Source: Tissierellaceae bacterium
Lineage (GTDB): Bacteria; Bacillota; Clostridia; Tissierellales; Tissierellaceae
Direction of reading: 5' to 3'
Length of the DNA: 7,898 bases
Assembly: GCA_029264075.1 (NCBI GenBank)
Contig: JARICQ010000075.1
Coordinates: forward strand, 1-7,898
Below, in pieces: positions 1-6,508 of this stretch. Position numbers and translations under genes: made by a program. The notes under the pieces are model-generated. The model saw only the letters and a program-made list of their open reading frames with translations, ran no database searches and had not been told where the DNA came from. Position 1 is the stretch's first letter, and every line of letters starts with the position of its first letter.

Positions 1-49
1 ATAATGCCACAACTCCAATAATAGGTGCGGCTATCAATACATATTCCAT
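1..49 (-). CDS. N-terminus of a membrane protein, possibly membrane-bound pyrophosphatase (partial)
   Basis: Only the first 16 complete codons are visible; the gene runs off the left edge. The start ATG (47-49) is preceded by GGAGGAAG (55-62) at a 5-nt spacing, which makes it a convincing start. The peptide begins MEYVLIAAPIIGVVAL, a hydrophobic segment starting almost at the N-terminus, as expected for a first transmembrane helix. The pattern of a proline followed by G-V-x-A-L resembles the first helix of sodium- or proton-pumping membrane pyrophosphatases (HppA), as I recall them, but 16 residues cannot prove this. The start lies 18 nt after the secG stop, and its ribosome site almost touches that stop, so the two genes are probably co-transcribed. 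That a protein gene starts here is fairly secure; the family is a guess. Confidence 0.5.
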   Translation of the reverse strand, partial: MEYVLIAAPIIGVVAL

Positions 50-67
50 TTACACTTCCTCCTTATA

Positions 68-298
68 TTAGATTGCTGCTAAAACTACAGCTGATATCAT
101 GAAGACAACAGCTGATGCGATTGTCAACCTCTTTAATATCTCACCCTTACTCTTACCTCTTGATTTACCCCACATAGAGTCGCCAGCATTCCCTCCGCCG
201 ATAGCTCCTATTCCTTGCTCGCTACCCTCTTGAAGGACTACAGATAAAATCAAGCTTATGCTTGATATAAGAATTAAAATCGAAAAAAACATAGACAT
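68..298 (-). CDS. secG: SecG, preprotein translocase subunit
   Basis: This 76-residue protein has the SecG layout. A first transmembrane helix (about residues 3-22) runs into a V-L-Q-E motif. A glycine-rich cytoplasmic loop (about 28-45, with IGAIGGG) and a basic stretch (KSRGKSKGEILKR) follow, and a second helix spans about 57-75. SecG is the small accessory subunit of the SecYEG channel in the cytoplasmic membrane and helps SecA-driven protein export. The frame stays open upstream to a possible ATG at 385, but I chose 298 because GGGAGGTG (304-311) lies 5 nt before it and the upstream extension reads into the spacer. Another ATG two codons downstream is too far from the ribosome site. secG follows eno in many Firmicutes. 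Here a hairpin and a candidate promoter separate it from the glycolytic operon. Confidence 0.9.
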   Translation of the reverse strand: MSMFFSILILISSISLILSVVLQEGSEQGIGAIGGGNAGDSMWGKSRGKSKGEILKRLTIASAVVFMISAVVLAAI

Positions 299-329
299 AA
301 CTACACCTCCCAAAATATAAAATCTATTA

Positions 330-357
330 ATTATACTCTCTTTCTTAGCACTACTAA
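330..357 (-). promoter_or_regulatory. Candidate promoter for secG
   Basis: A perfect -10 hexamer TATAAT lies at 330-335 on the minus strand, between the eno hairpin and the secG ribosome site. The best -35 is weak (TTAGTA at 352-357, spacing 16). Transcription would start near 323 and give a leader of about 25 nt. The position downstream of a terminator-like hairpin supports a separate start for secG, but the poor -35 and AT-rich background leave room for chance. Confidence 0.45.
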
Positions 358-370
358 TTTTAACACACAA

Positions 371-419
371 AGAGCATAAAATCAATAGAATAGATATTTA
401 TCTATTACTTTTATGCTCT
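371..419 (-). terminator. Terminator-like hairpin at the end of the glycolytic operon
   Basis: A perfect 11-bp stem pairs 371-381 (AGAGCATAAAA) with 409-419. Inside it, AATAGA (385-390) can pair with TCTATT (401-406), so the whole segment folds as one long hairpin. It lies about 34 nt past the eno stop. On the minus strand the stem is followed by CTTTGTGTG, only a poor U-tract, so termination may be partial and allow some read-through into secG. Confidence 0.55.
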
Positions 420-452
420 TATATATCTTTATTTAATTAATGGTCTTACTCT

Positions 453-1748
453 TTACTTATTTTTCAGGTTGTAAAAAGTTTCTTTTCCTCTATATACTGC
501 ATTTTCACCTAGCATATCTTCGATTCTAAGAAGCTGATTGTATTTTGCAACCCTGTCTGTCCTTGATGGAGCTCCAGTCTTTATTTGCCCAGCATTTGTA
601 GCTACTGCAAGGTCAGCTATAGTCGTATCTTCAGTTTCTCCTGATCTGTGTGATATTACTGCTGTATATCCATTGCTTTTAGCCATTTCTATAGTATTTA
701 ATGTTTCTGTAAGTGTACCTATCTGATTCAATTTGACTAGTATGGAGTTTGTTATGCCTTTTTCTATACCCTTTGAAAGTCTTTCTGTATTGGTTACAAA
801 TAGGTCATCTCCAACTAATTGGATCTTCTCTCCAAGTCTTTCAGTTAGCATTTTCCAACCATCCCAGTCGTCCTCTGCAAGGCCATCTTCTATAGATATA
901 ATAGGATATTTATCTACCATATCTTCATAGTAGTCTATCATCTCTTCTACACTTAAAACTCGTCCTTCTGCCTTTAAATTGTACTTGTTTTCTTTTTCAT
1001 CATATATTTCAGTAGCTGCAACATCAAGGGCTAGCATTACTTCTTCTCCTGCTTTGTATCCAGCTTTTTCTATTGCTTCTACTATTGTCTTAAGAGCTTC
1101 TTCGTTGCTAGTTAGGTTTGGAGCAAAGCCACCTTCATCTCCTACTGAAGTGTTTAATCCTTTTTCCTTTAAAACTTTTTTAAGATTGTGGAATATTTCT
1201 GTACCCATCCTTAGACCTTCTTTGAAAGTTTTAGCTCCCAATGGCACTATCATAAACTCTTGAATGTCTACATTGTTATCTGCATGTTCTCCACCATTTA
1301 AAATATTTATCATAGGAAGTGGAAGTACATTTGCATTTATTCCACCTATATATTGATATAGGGGCATGCCTATTTCTTCTGCAGCTGCTCTAGCTACTGC
1401 TATGGATACACCAAGTATTGCATTTGCACCAAATTTAGCTTTATTTGGTGTTCCGTCTAACTCTATCATCAAATTGTCTATATATGCTTGGTCAAAGACA
1501 TCTAAGCCTATGATCTCTTCAGCTAGTATGGTGTTGACATTGTCAACTGCCTTTAAGACCCCTTTGCCCATGTATCTAGCCTTGTCATCGTCTCTGAGTT
1601 CAACAGCTTCAAAAGCTCCAGTAGAGGCTCCAGAAGGAACCAAATATCTGCCAACTGAATCATTTTCAGTCCAGACCTCCACTTCAACTGTTGGGTTTCC
1701 CCTTGAGTCAAGTACTTCTCTTGCATATATATCTGTAATCATACTCAT
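453..1748 (-). CDS. eno: Enolase (phosphopyruvate hydratase)
   Basis: Enolase converts 2-phosphoglycerate to phosphoenolpyruvate in the cytoplasm, with Mg2+. The 431-residue length is typical. The mobile substrate loop PSGASTG is at 38-44 and the NGGEHADNN segment at 151-159. Expected active-site residues are present: H155, E164, the general acid E205 in GDEGG, Mg ligands D242, E287 and D314, the general base K339 in LVKLNQIG, the signature SHRSGETED at 366-374, and K390. I chose the ATG at 1748 because AAAGGATG lies about 8-10 nt upstream; a second ATG two codons in fits less well. The gene is 51 nt after gpmI and is the last enzyme of the operon. Nothing is missing or unusual. Confidence 0.98.
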   Translation of the reverse strand: MSMITDIYAREVLDSRGNPTVEVEVWTENDSVGRYLVPSGASTGAFEAVELRDDDKARYMGKGVLKAVDNVNTILAEEIIGLDVFDQAYIDNLMIELDGTPNKAKFGANAILGVSIAVARAAAEEIGMPLYQYIGGINANVLPLPMINILNGGEHADNNVDIQEFMIVPLGAKTFKEGLRMGTEIFHNLKKVLKEKGLNTSVGDEGGFAPNLTSNEEALKTIVEAIEKAGYKAGEEVMLALDVAATEIYDEKENKYNLKAEGRVLSVEEMIDYYEDMVDKYPIISIEDGLAEDDWDGWKMLTERLGEKIQLVGDDLFVTNTERLSKGIEKGITNSILVKLNQIGTLTETLNTIEMAKSNGYTAVISHRSGETEDTTIADLAVATNAGQIKTGAPSRTDRVAKYNQLLRIEDMLGENAVYRGKETFYNLKNK

Positions 1749-1799
1749 CTAATCATCATCCTTTCAAATTTTAAATTAATTAAATCTATTTAAAAATAT

Positions 1800-3329
1800 C
1801 TATTTAACAATCAAACTCCTACCAGTCATCTCTTCTGGTTTATCTAAATTCATTATATGCAGAAGGGTTGGAGCTAGATCTGCAAGTTTTCCTTCTCTTA
1901 GTTCTCCTTTTCCTCCCACAAATATAAGTGGTACCTTGTTTGATGTATGTGAAGTAACTACGCTATCATCAGATTTGTCCCTAAGCCTCTCAGAATTTCC
2001 ATGATCTGAAGTGACTAGTGCCTTACCGCCCTTTTTAAGCAAAAGCTCCACTACTTCTCCTAGACACTGGTCTACAGTTTCTATAGCCTTTACAGTTGCT
2101 GGTATAGAGCCTGTGTGACCTACCATATCTGGATTTGCAAAGTTTAATACTATCAAATCATACTTGTCCATATTCAGTCTATTTAGTATTTCATCTTTTA
2201 ATTCTAGTGCACTCATTTCTGGTTGCAGGTCATATGTTGCTACCTTTGGTGATGGTATAAGGACCCTGTCTTCATTTTTATAAGGTTCTTCTATTCCGCC
2301 GTTGAAGAAGAAGGTAACATGTGCATATTTTTCTGTTTCTGCAGCCCTTAGTTGATTTAAGCCAAGTTCACTTATATATTCTCCTAGAGTATTTTTTGGG
2401 GAGGTATTTCTATAGGCTATTTCAATATTTTTAATCGTCTTATCATATTCGGTCATTGTGAGATAGTAGGTTTGAACTCTTTTTATTCTCTGAAACCCTT
2501 TAAAATCATCATCTACAAAGGCCCTAGTGAGCTGTCTTGCCCTATCAGGTCTGAAATTAAAAAATAATATTGAATCATCATCTTCTACACTTGCAACTGG
2601 TTCTCCATTTTCTGTGATTACTGTTGGTAGGAAGAACTCATCGGTTACACCTTCTTTATATGACTCTTCAATTGCCTCTATTGGATCTTCATTTCTCTTT
2701 CCCTCAGATAAGACCATGGCATCATAAGCCATCCTGATCCTATCCCATCTATTGTCCCTATCCATAGCATAATATCTTCCTGAAACAGTAGCTAGTTTAC
2801 CCACACCAAGCTCTTTCATGGTAAGGAGCAATTCTTCTATGTCATCCTTAGCTGAATTAGGCCCTACATCCCTGCCATCCAATATTGCATGAACATATAC
2901 ATCGTGGAAATTTCTCATTTTCATAAGCTCTAGGAGTGCGAATAAATGAGAACTATGGCTATGAACTCCACCTGATGAAACAAGTCCCAAGAGATGAATG
3001 CTTTTCTTTTTTTCTCTTGCATTTTCTATTACATTTAAGAATTCCTGTTTCTCAAAGAACTCTTTGTCTTCTATAGCTTTTGATATCTTTGTTAATTCTT
3101 GATATATTACTCGTCCAGATCCTATATTTAAATGACCTACCTCTGAATTCCCCATCTGTCCTGGAGGAAGTCCTACAGAAAGCCCACTTGCCTCCAAGAT
3201 AGTGTTAGGGTACTCTTTCATAAGTCTATCTATATTTGGTTTATTTGCCAATTTAACAGCATTTCCAGGATAATCTTCTCCTAAACCATAACCATCAAGA
3301 ATTATTAACATTGTTGGTTTTTTATTCAT
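1800..3329 (-). CDS. gpmI: 2,3-bisphosphoglycerate-independent phosphoglycerate mutase
   Basis: This Mn-dependent enzyme of the alkaline phosphatase superfamily interconverts 3- and 2-phosphoglycerate through a phosphoserine. From the chosen start it has 509 residues, the usual length. The N-terminal metal ligand D12 is in ILDGYGLG, and the phosphorylated S62 lies in GNSEVGH. Substrate-site residues include H123, the DGRDVGP motif at 151-157, R185 and the FRPDRARQ segment at 259-266. The second metal cluster is D401/H405 in NPDMVGHTG, D442/H443 in TSDHGN, and H461. The frame opens four codons earlier at 3341, but that ATG lies inside tpiA without a ribosome site. The ATG at 3327-3329 follows GGGGGA at a 4-nt gap, so I start there. 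It begins 1 nt after the tpiA stop, so translation of the two is probably coupled. Confidence 0.96.
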   Translation of the reverse strand: MNKKPTMLIILDGYGLGEDYPGNAVKLANKPNIDRLMKEYPNTILEASGLSVGLPPGQMGNSEVGHLNIGSGRVIYQELTKISKAIEDKEFFEKQEFLNVIENAREKKKSIHLLGLVSSGGVHSHSSHLFALLELMKMRNFHDVYVHAILDGRDVGPNSAKDDIEELLLTMKELGVGKLATVSGRYYAMDRDNRWDRIRMAYDAMVLSEGKRNEDPIEAIEESYKEGVTDEFFLPTVITENGEPVASVEDDDSILFFNFRPDRARQLTRAFVDDDFKGFQRIKRVQTYYLTMTEYDKTIKNIEIAYRNTSPKNTLGEYISELGLNQLRAAETEKYAHVTFFFNGGIEEPYKNEDRVLIPSPKVATYDLQPEMSALELKDEILNRLNMDKYDLIVLNFANPDMVGHTGSIPATVKAIETVDQCLGEVVELLLKKGGKALVTSDHGNSERLRDKSDDSVVTSHTSNKVPLIFVGGKGELREGKLADLAPTLLHIMNLDKPEEMTGRSLIVK

Positions 3330-3330
3330 A

Positions 3331-4080
3331 TTATCCCCCATTTTTAAAATTAATTAAATCCATAAAATCCTCAGCCTTGAGACTTGCTCCACCAACTAAG
3401 GCTCCATCAATATCACTCTTAGCCATCAATTCTACTATATTATCTGGCTTCACACTTCCCCCATACTGTATCCTGATTTGATCGCTAGTATCTCCATAAA
3501 GCGACCAGATAGTCTTTCGAATAAAGTGTATCATATCGTTCGCTTGGTCTGAAGAAGCAGTCTTGCCAGTACCAATAGCCCAGATTGGCTCATAGGCTAC
3601 TACTAAAGTTTCGATATTTTCTACATCTTCAAGTGCCTTTTCAATTTGACTCTTTACTATTTCTTTTTCCTTGCCTTTTTCCCTGTCTTCAAGACTTTCA
3701 CCTACACAGAGTATTGGCTTTATATCATGTTTGATAGCAGACTTGATCTTTTTATTTACAGTCTCATCAGTCTCACAAAAGTATTGTCTTCTCTCAGAGT
3801 GACCAATGATTACATAGTCAACCCCTATCTCCTTTAGCATAATAGGTGAAACTTCACCAGTATAGGCACCACTATCTTCCCAATGCATATTCTGAGCGCC
3901 AAGCTTTATATCAGTTCCTTTTAATTTATCCTTTAGATCCTTTAAAAGAGTAAATGGAATACAAACAACTTTTTCAACATTGCTATCTAATTCCTTTGAT
4001 TTAAGATCCTCTATTAAATCAAGTCCCTCTTTTATAGTATTATTCATCTTCCAGTTCCCTGCGATTATAGGAGTTCGCAT
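3331..4080 (-). CDS. tpiA: Triose-phosphate isomerase
   Basis: TpiA interconverts dihydroxyacetone phosphate and glyceraldehyde-3-phosphate. It is a cytoplasmic TIM barrel and works as a dimer. The 249-residue length is normal. N9 and K11 are in the N-terminal AGNWKMN motif, the catalytic H94 in IIGHSERR, and the catalytic base E164 in AYEPIWAIGTGK (162-173), which includes the mobile loop 6. The phosphate-binding GGSV is at 207-210 and GGASL at 230-234. The start has a strong AAGGAGGAG about 8-10 nt upstream. The gene is separated from pgk by a 107-nt spacer carrying a long hairpin and abuts gpmI. Its last codons double as the gpmI ribosome site. Confidence 0.98.
   Translation of the reverse strand: MRTPIIAGNWKMNNTIKEGLDLIEDLKSKELDSNVEKVVCIPFTLLKDLKDKLKGTDIKLGAQNMHWEDSGAYTGEVSPIMLKEIGVDYVIIGHSERRQYFCETDETVNKKIKSAIKHDIKPILCVGESLEDREKGKEKEIVKSQIEKALEDVENIETLVVAYEPIWAIGTGKTASSDQANDMIHFIRKTIWSLYGDTSDQIRIQYGGSVKPDNIVELMAKSDIDGALVGGASLKAEDFMDLINFKNGG
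3334..3339 (-). promoter_or_regulatory. gpmI ribosome binding site inside the end of tpiA
   Basis: GGGGGA on the minus strand is formed by the last two glycine codons of tpiA and sits 4 nt before the gpmI ATG (3327-3329). The tpiA stop TAA (3331-3333) lies between them. This decides the gpmI start over the upstream ATG at 3341, which has no purine-rich site before it. It also implies that ribosomes finishing tpiA uncover or directly feed gpmI. Confidence 0.7.
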
Positions 4081-4110
4081 CTTATTATCTCCTCCTTTTT
4101 AATATTTAAA

Positions 4111-4172
4111 GATTAATTTATGAGACAAGAGGCTACAATTCTAAATCGTAGACTCCTTCTCATAAATTAATC
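4111..4172 (-). repeat. Long imperfect hairpin between pgk and tpiA
   Basis: A perfect 14-bp stem pairs 4111-4124 with 4159-4172 (GATTAATTTATGAG on the minus strand). The pairing continues inward almost unbroken. After one bulged base, 4127-4131 pairs with 4153-4157; there is one mismatch, then 4133-4136 pairs with 4148-4151, closing an 11-nt loop. One inner pair is G-U in minus-strand RNA but A-C on the plus strand, which mildly favours a role in the operon transcript. The stem is followed by CTTTAAATATT, not a clean U-tract, so it is more likely a processing, stabilising or leaky attenuating element than a full terminator. Confidence 0.7.
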
Positions 4173-4187
4173 GACTTTAATTAATCT

Positions 4188-5387
4188 TTATTTCGAATCT
4201 ATAGCTGCAATTCCAGGTAAAACCTTTCCTTCAAGTAGCTCTAAAGAAGCTCCCCCACCTGTTGATATGTGGGTCATTCTCTTTGCAAATCCTGATTTTT
4301 CAACAGCAGATGCAGAGTCTCCTCCACCAACTATGGTTGTTGCGCCTGATTCAGATAAGGCCCTAGCTATTTCATTGGTACCTTTTGAAAAGTTATCCAT
4401 TTCAAATACTCCCATTGGTCCATTCCAAACTACAGTCTTAGCCTCTTTAATCTTATCAGAGAATAGCTCTATGCTTTCTTCTCCAATATCAAGGCCCATC
4501 ATATCTTCTGGAATTTTGGTTGATTTTACAGTCTTAAATTCTGTATCATTTTTGAATTCCCTACCAACTACAGTATCAACAGGAAGTATCAATTCTACAT
4601 TGTTTTCTTCTGCTTTTTTAAGAAGATCCTTGGCTAGGTCTATTTTATCTTCTTCTAGGAGCGAGCTTCCTATTTCATAGCCTTGTGCCTTCAAAAATGT
4701 ATAGGCCATTCCGCCTCCTACAATTATTGTGTCCACTTTTGGTATTAGATTCTCTATTACCCCTATTTTATCTGATACCTTGGCTCCCCCAAGTATAGCA
4801 AGAAATGGTTTCTCAGGGTTTTCTATAGCCTTGCCCATTACTTCTATTTCTTTTTCAACCAATAGTCCTAGGGCTGAAGGGAGCTGCTGTGATACTCCTA
4901 CATTTGATGCGTGAGCCCTGTGAGATGTTCCAAATGCATCATTTACAAAAACATCACCTAGGGAAGCTAGTTCTTTTCCAAAATCTTCTCCATTTTTAGT
5001 TTCTTCGCTTCTAAACCTAGTGTTTTCAAGGAGCATTATATCTCCATCTTCCATCTTGTCTACTTCTTCCTTGACCTTATCTGATACTACTTTTTCATCT
5101 CCTGGAAATAAAACTTTTTTCTTTAATAACTCAGTCAGTCTTTCTGCTACAGGCTTAAGAGAAAACTCAGCATTTGCCTCTCCCTTAGGTCTTCCAAGAT
5201 GAGACATGAGAATTACCCTTGCCCCATTGTCCATCAAATAGTGAATTGTAGGAAGTGAGCTTGTAATTCTATTGTCATCACTTATTCTACCACTTCTAAT
5301 CGGCACATTAAAATCACATCTGACTAGTACTTTTTTTCCTTTTACATCTATATCCTTTAATGATTTTTTATTTAACATTTCACTCAT
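4188..5387 (-). CDS. pgk: Phosphoglycerate kinase
   Basis: Pgk transfers the acyl phosphate of 1,3-bisphosphoglycerate to ADP, the first ATP-yielding step of lower glycolysis. At 399 residues it has the normal two-domain monomer length. The N-terminal substrate domain shows RCDFNVP (23-29), R40 in DDNRIT, SHLGRPKG (62-69), ENTRF (121-125) and the SHRAHAS segment (155-161). The C-terminal nucleotide domain shows GGAKVSDK (200-207), GGGMAYTF (224-231), WNGPMGVFE (321-329), GGGDS (354-358) and STGGGASLELLEGK (375-388). AAGGTGA lies about 4-6 nt upstream of the ATG at 5387, which favours that start over an in-frame ATG three codons later. Hairpin-bearing spacers flank the gene on both sides. Confidence 0.98.
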   Translation of the reverse strand: MSEMLNKKSLKDIDVKGKKVLVRCDFNVPIRSGRISDDNRITSSLPTIHYLMDNGARVILMSHLGRPKGEANAEFSLKPVAERLTELLKKKVLFPGDEKVVSDKVKEEVDKMEDGDIMLLENTRFRSEETKNGEDFGKELASLGDVFVNDAFGTSHRAHASNVGVSQQLPSALGLLVEKEIEVMGKAIENPEKPFLAILGGAKVSDKIGVIENLIPKVDTIIVGGGMAYTFLKAQGYEIGSSLLEEDKIDLAKDLLKKAEENNVELILPVDTVVGREFKNDTEFKTVKSTKIPEDMMGLDIGEESIELFSDKIKEAKTVVWNGPMGVFEMDNFSKGTNEIARALSESGATTIVGGGDSASAVEKSGFAKRMTHISTGGGASLELLEGKVLPGIAAIDSK

Positions 5388-5418
5388 TTTTTCACCTTCT
5401 CATGGTTTTTAGTGGTTT

Positions 5419-5448
5419 AATTAAGTCGGGTATCTACCCGACTTAATT
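5419..5448 (-). repeat. Perfect hairpin between gap and pgk
   Basis: AATTAAGTCGGGTA (5419-5432) is the exact reverse complement of 5435-5448, giving at least a 12-bp stem with a GC-rich core (GTCGGG/CCCGAC) and a small loop. It begins 11 nt past the gap stop. On the minus strand the next bases are AAACCAC, so there is no U-tract and it is not a canonical terminator. Its placement suits a 3'-end stabiliser for an upstream gap transcript or an RNase-resistant processing endpoint. Confidence 0.7.
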
Positions 5449-5459
5449 TTCATCTTAAT

Positions 5460-6464
5460 TTATTCTGTAGCTACTTTTTTAGCTAGATCTAGAACTCTTT
5501 CTGAGTATCCCCACTCATTGTCATACCAAGCTACTAATTTAACCATATTGTCTATTGTCATAGTTGACAAGGCGTCAACTATTGATGATCTCTTGTCTCC
5601 TACATAATCTGAGGAAACTAGTGGTTCTTCTGAATATCCCAGTATTCCCTTCATTTCTCCTTCACTAGCTTCTTTAAAAGCTTTATTTACTTCTTCTGCT
5701 GTAACATTTTCTTCTAGTTCAAATGTTAAATCTACCAAAGATCCTGTTGGTACTGGAACCCTAATAGCGAAACCATTTAATTTTCCTTCTAATTCTGGAA
5801 GCACAAGCGCTACAGCCTTGGCTGCACCAGTAGTAGTAGGTACTATATTTTCTGCTGCCGCTCTTGCACGTCTTAGGTCCTTATGTCTCTTGTCGAGTAA
5901 TTGCTGGTCTCCTGTGTATGCATGAATAGTGGTCATTAGACCTTTTTTAACTTTAAAGTTATCCAATATTACCTTTGCAACTGGAGCTAGGCAGTTGGTT
6001 GTACAAGATGCATTTGAAAGTATATTGTGTTTTTCAGCATCATAGTCTCCATCATTTACTCCCATGACTATAGTTATGTCTTCTCCCTTTGCTGGAGCTG
6101 TTACTATTACTTTTTTAGCGCCTGCTTCTATATGTTTTGAGAGCCCTTCCCTATCTCTAAAGGCACCTGTTGAATCTATTGCAAGCTCAACTCCAAGATC
6201 TTTCCAAGGTATTTCTGAAGGATCTCTATGTGCGACTACCTTGACCTTTTTTCCGTTGATTACAAATCCATCTTCTACAACTTCTATTGTTCCGTCAAAT
6301 TTTCCGTAAATAGTGTCATACTTAAACATATGTGCAAGAGTATTTAAGTCACCAGATGCGTTAATTGCAACTAGATCAAATTCATCTACTCCACCCTCAA
6401 AGTATGCCCTTACTACATCTCTTCCTATCCTTCCGAAACCACTCATTCCAACTTTCATCTTCAT
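5460..6464 (-). CDS. gap: Glyceraldehyde-3-phosphate dehydrogenase, type I
   Basis: This cytoplasmic tetrameric enzyme oxidises and phosphorylates glyceraldehyde-3-phosphate to 1,3-bisphosphoglycerate. The 334-residue protein has the Rossmann motif GFGRIGR (9-15), the active site SNASCTTN (150-157) with C154, H181 in TTIHAYTGDQ, the TTTGAAKA segment (210-217), RVPVPTGS (235-242) and the C-terminal WYDNEWGYS (313-321). The start is set by GAGGGGGA about 7-9 nt before the ATG at 6464. The cofactor pocket is odd: the position of the NAD-selecting Asp (the NDLTD motif of typical enzymes) reads NASGD with A36, and the usual L-P after the LLD/ILD motif is K192-R193. Both changes resemble NADP-accepting GAPDHs such as Bacillus GapB. 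The place right after cggR nevertheless points to a glycolytic role. Confidence 0.97.
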   Translation of the reverse strand: MKMKVGMSGFGRIGRDVVRAYFEGGVDEFDLVAINASGDLNTLAHMFKYDTIYGKFDGTIEVVEDGFVINGKKVKVVAHRDPSEIPWKDLGVELAIDSTGAFRDREGLSKHIEAGAKKVIVTAPAKGEDITIVMGVNDGDYDAEKHNILSNASCTTNCLAPVAKVILDNFKVKKGLMTTIHAYTGDQQLLDKRHKDLRRARAAAENIVPTTTGAAKAVALVLPELEGKLNGFAIRVPVPTGSLVDLTFELEENVTAEEVNKAFKEASEGEMKGILGYSEEPLVSSDYVGDKRSSIVDALSTMTIDNMVKLVAWYDNEWGYSERVLDLAKKVATE

Positions 6465-6508
6465 AACAATTTCCCCCTCTTAATTTTTTCTTATTTATAT
6501 AAATTGTT
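6465..6508 (-). repeat. Inverted repeat flanking the gap ribosome site
   Basis: AACAATTT (6465-6472) and AAATTGTT (6501-6508) are perfect 8-bp inverted arms. They enclose the cggR-gap spacer, with the gap ribosome site (minus-strand AGAGGGGGA) in the 28-nt loop. One arm touches the gap start and the other overlaps the cggR stop. In Bacillus the cggR-gapA mRNA is known to be cut between these genes, so structure here could matter. The arms are AT-rich and the fold is weak. Confidence 0.35.

Noticed and set aside
299..385. N-terminal extension of secG from an ATG at 385
   Set aside because: It would add 29 residues not seen in SecG and would read through the spacer, including the candidate promoter and the ribosome site. 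The start at 298 has a strong ribosome site.
1366..1752. Plus-strand open frame of 128 codons opposite eno
   Set aside because: It lies antisense to a clearly conserved enzyme, has no ribosome site and gives a low-complexity Ser/Ala/Pro-rich peptide typical of the reverse strand of coding DNA.
3330..3341. gpmI start at 3341, overlapping tpiA
   Set aside because: There is no purine-rich site upstream of it, and the extra MGDN is not part of the family N-terminus. The ATG at 3329 has GGGGGA at a workable spacing.
4111..4172. Insertion-sequence remnant or MITE between pgk and tpiA
   Set aside because: There is no target-site duplication or second copy in the window. The symmetry alone fits an RNA hairpin better, though a genome-wide search could revive the idea.
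4267..4680. Plus-strand open frame of 137 codons opposite pgk
   Set aside because: It is a shadow of pgk with no ribosome site or recognisable domain. Similar frames opposite gap, gpmI, tpiA and cggR were rejected for the same reason.
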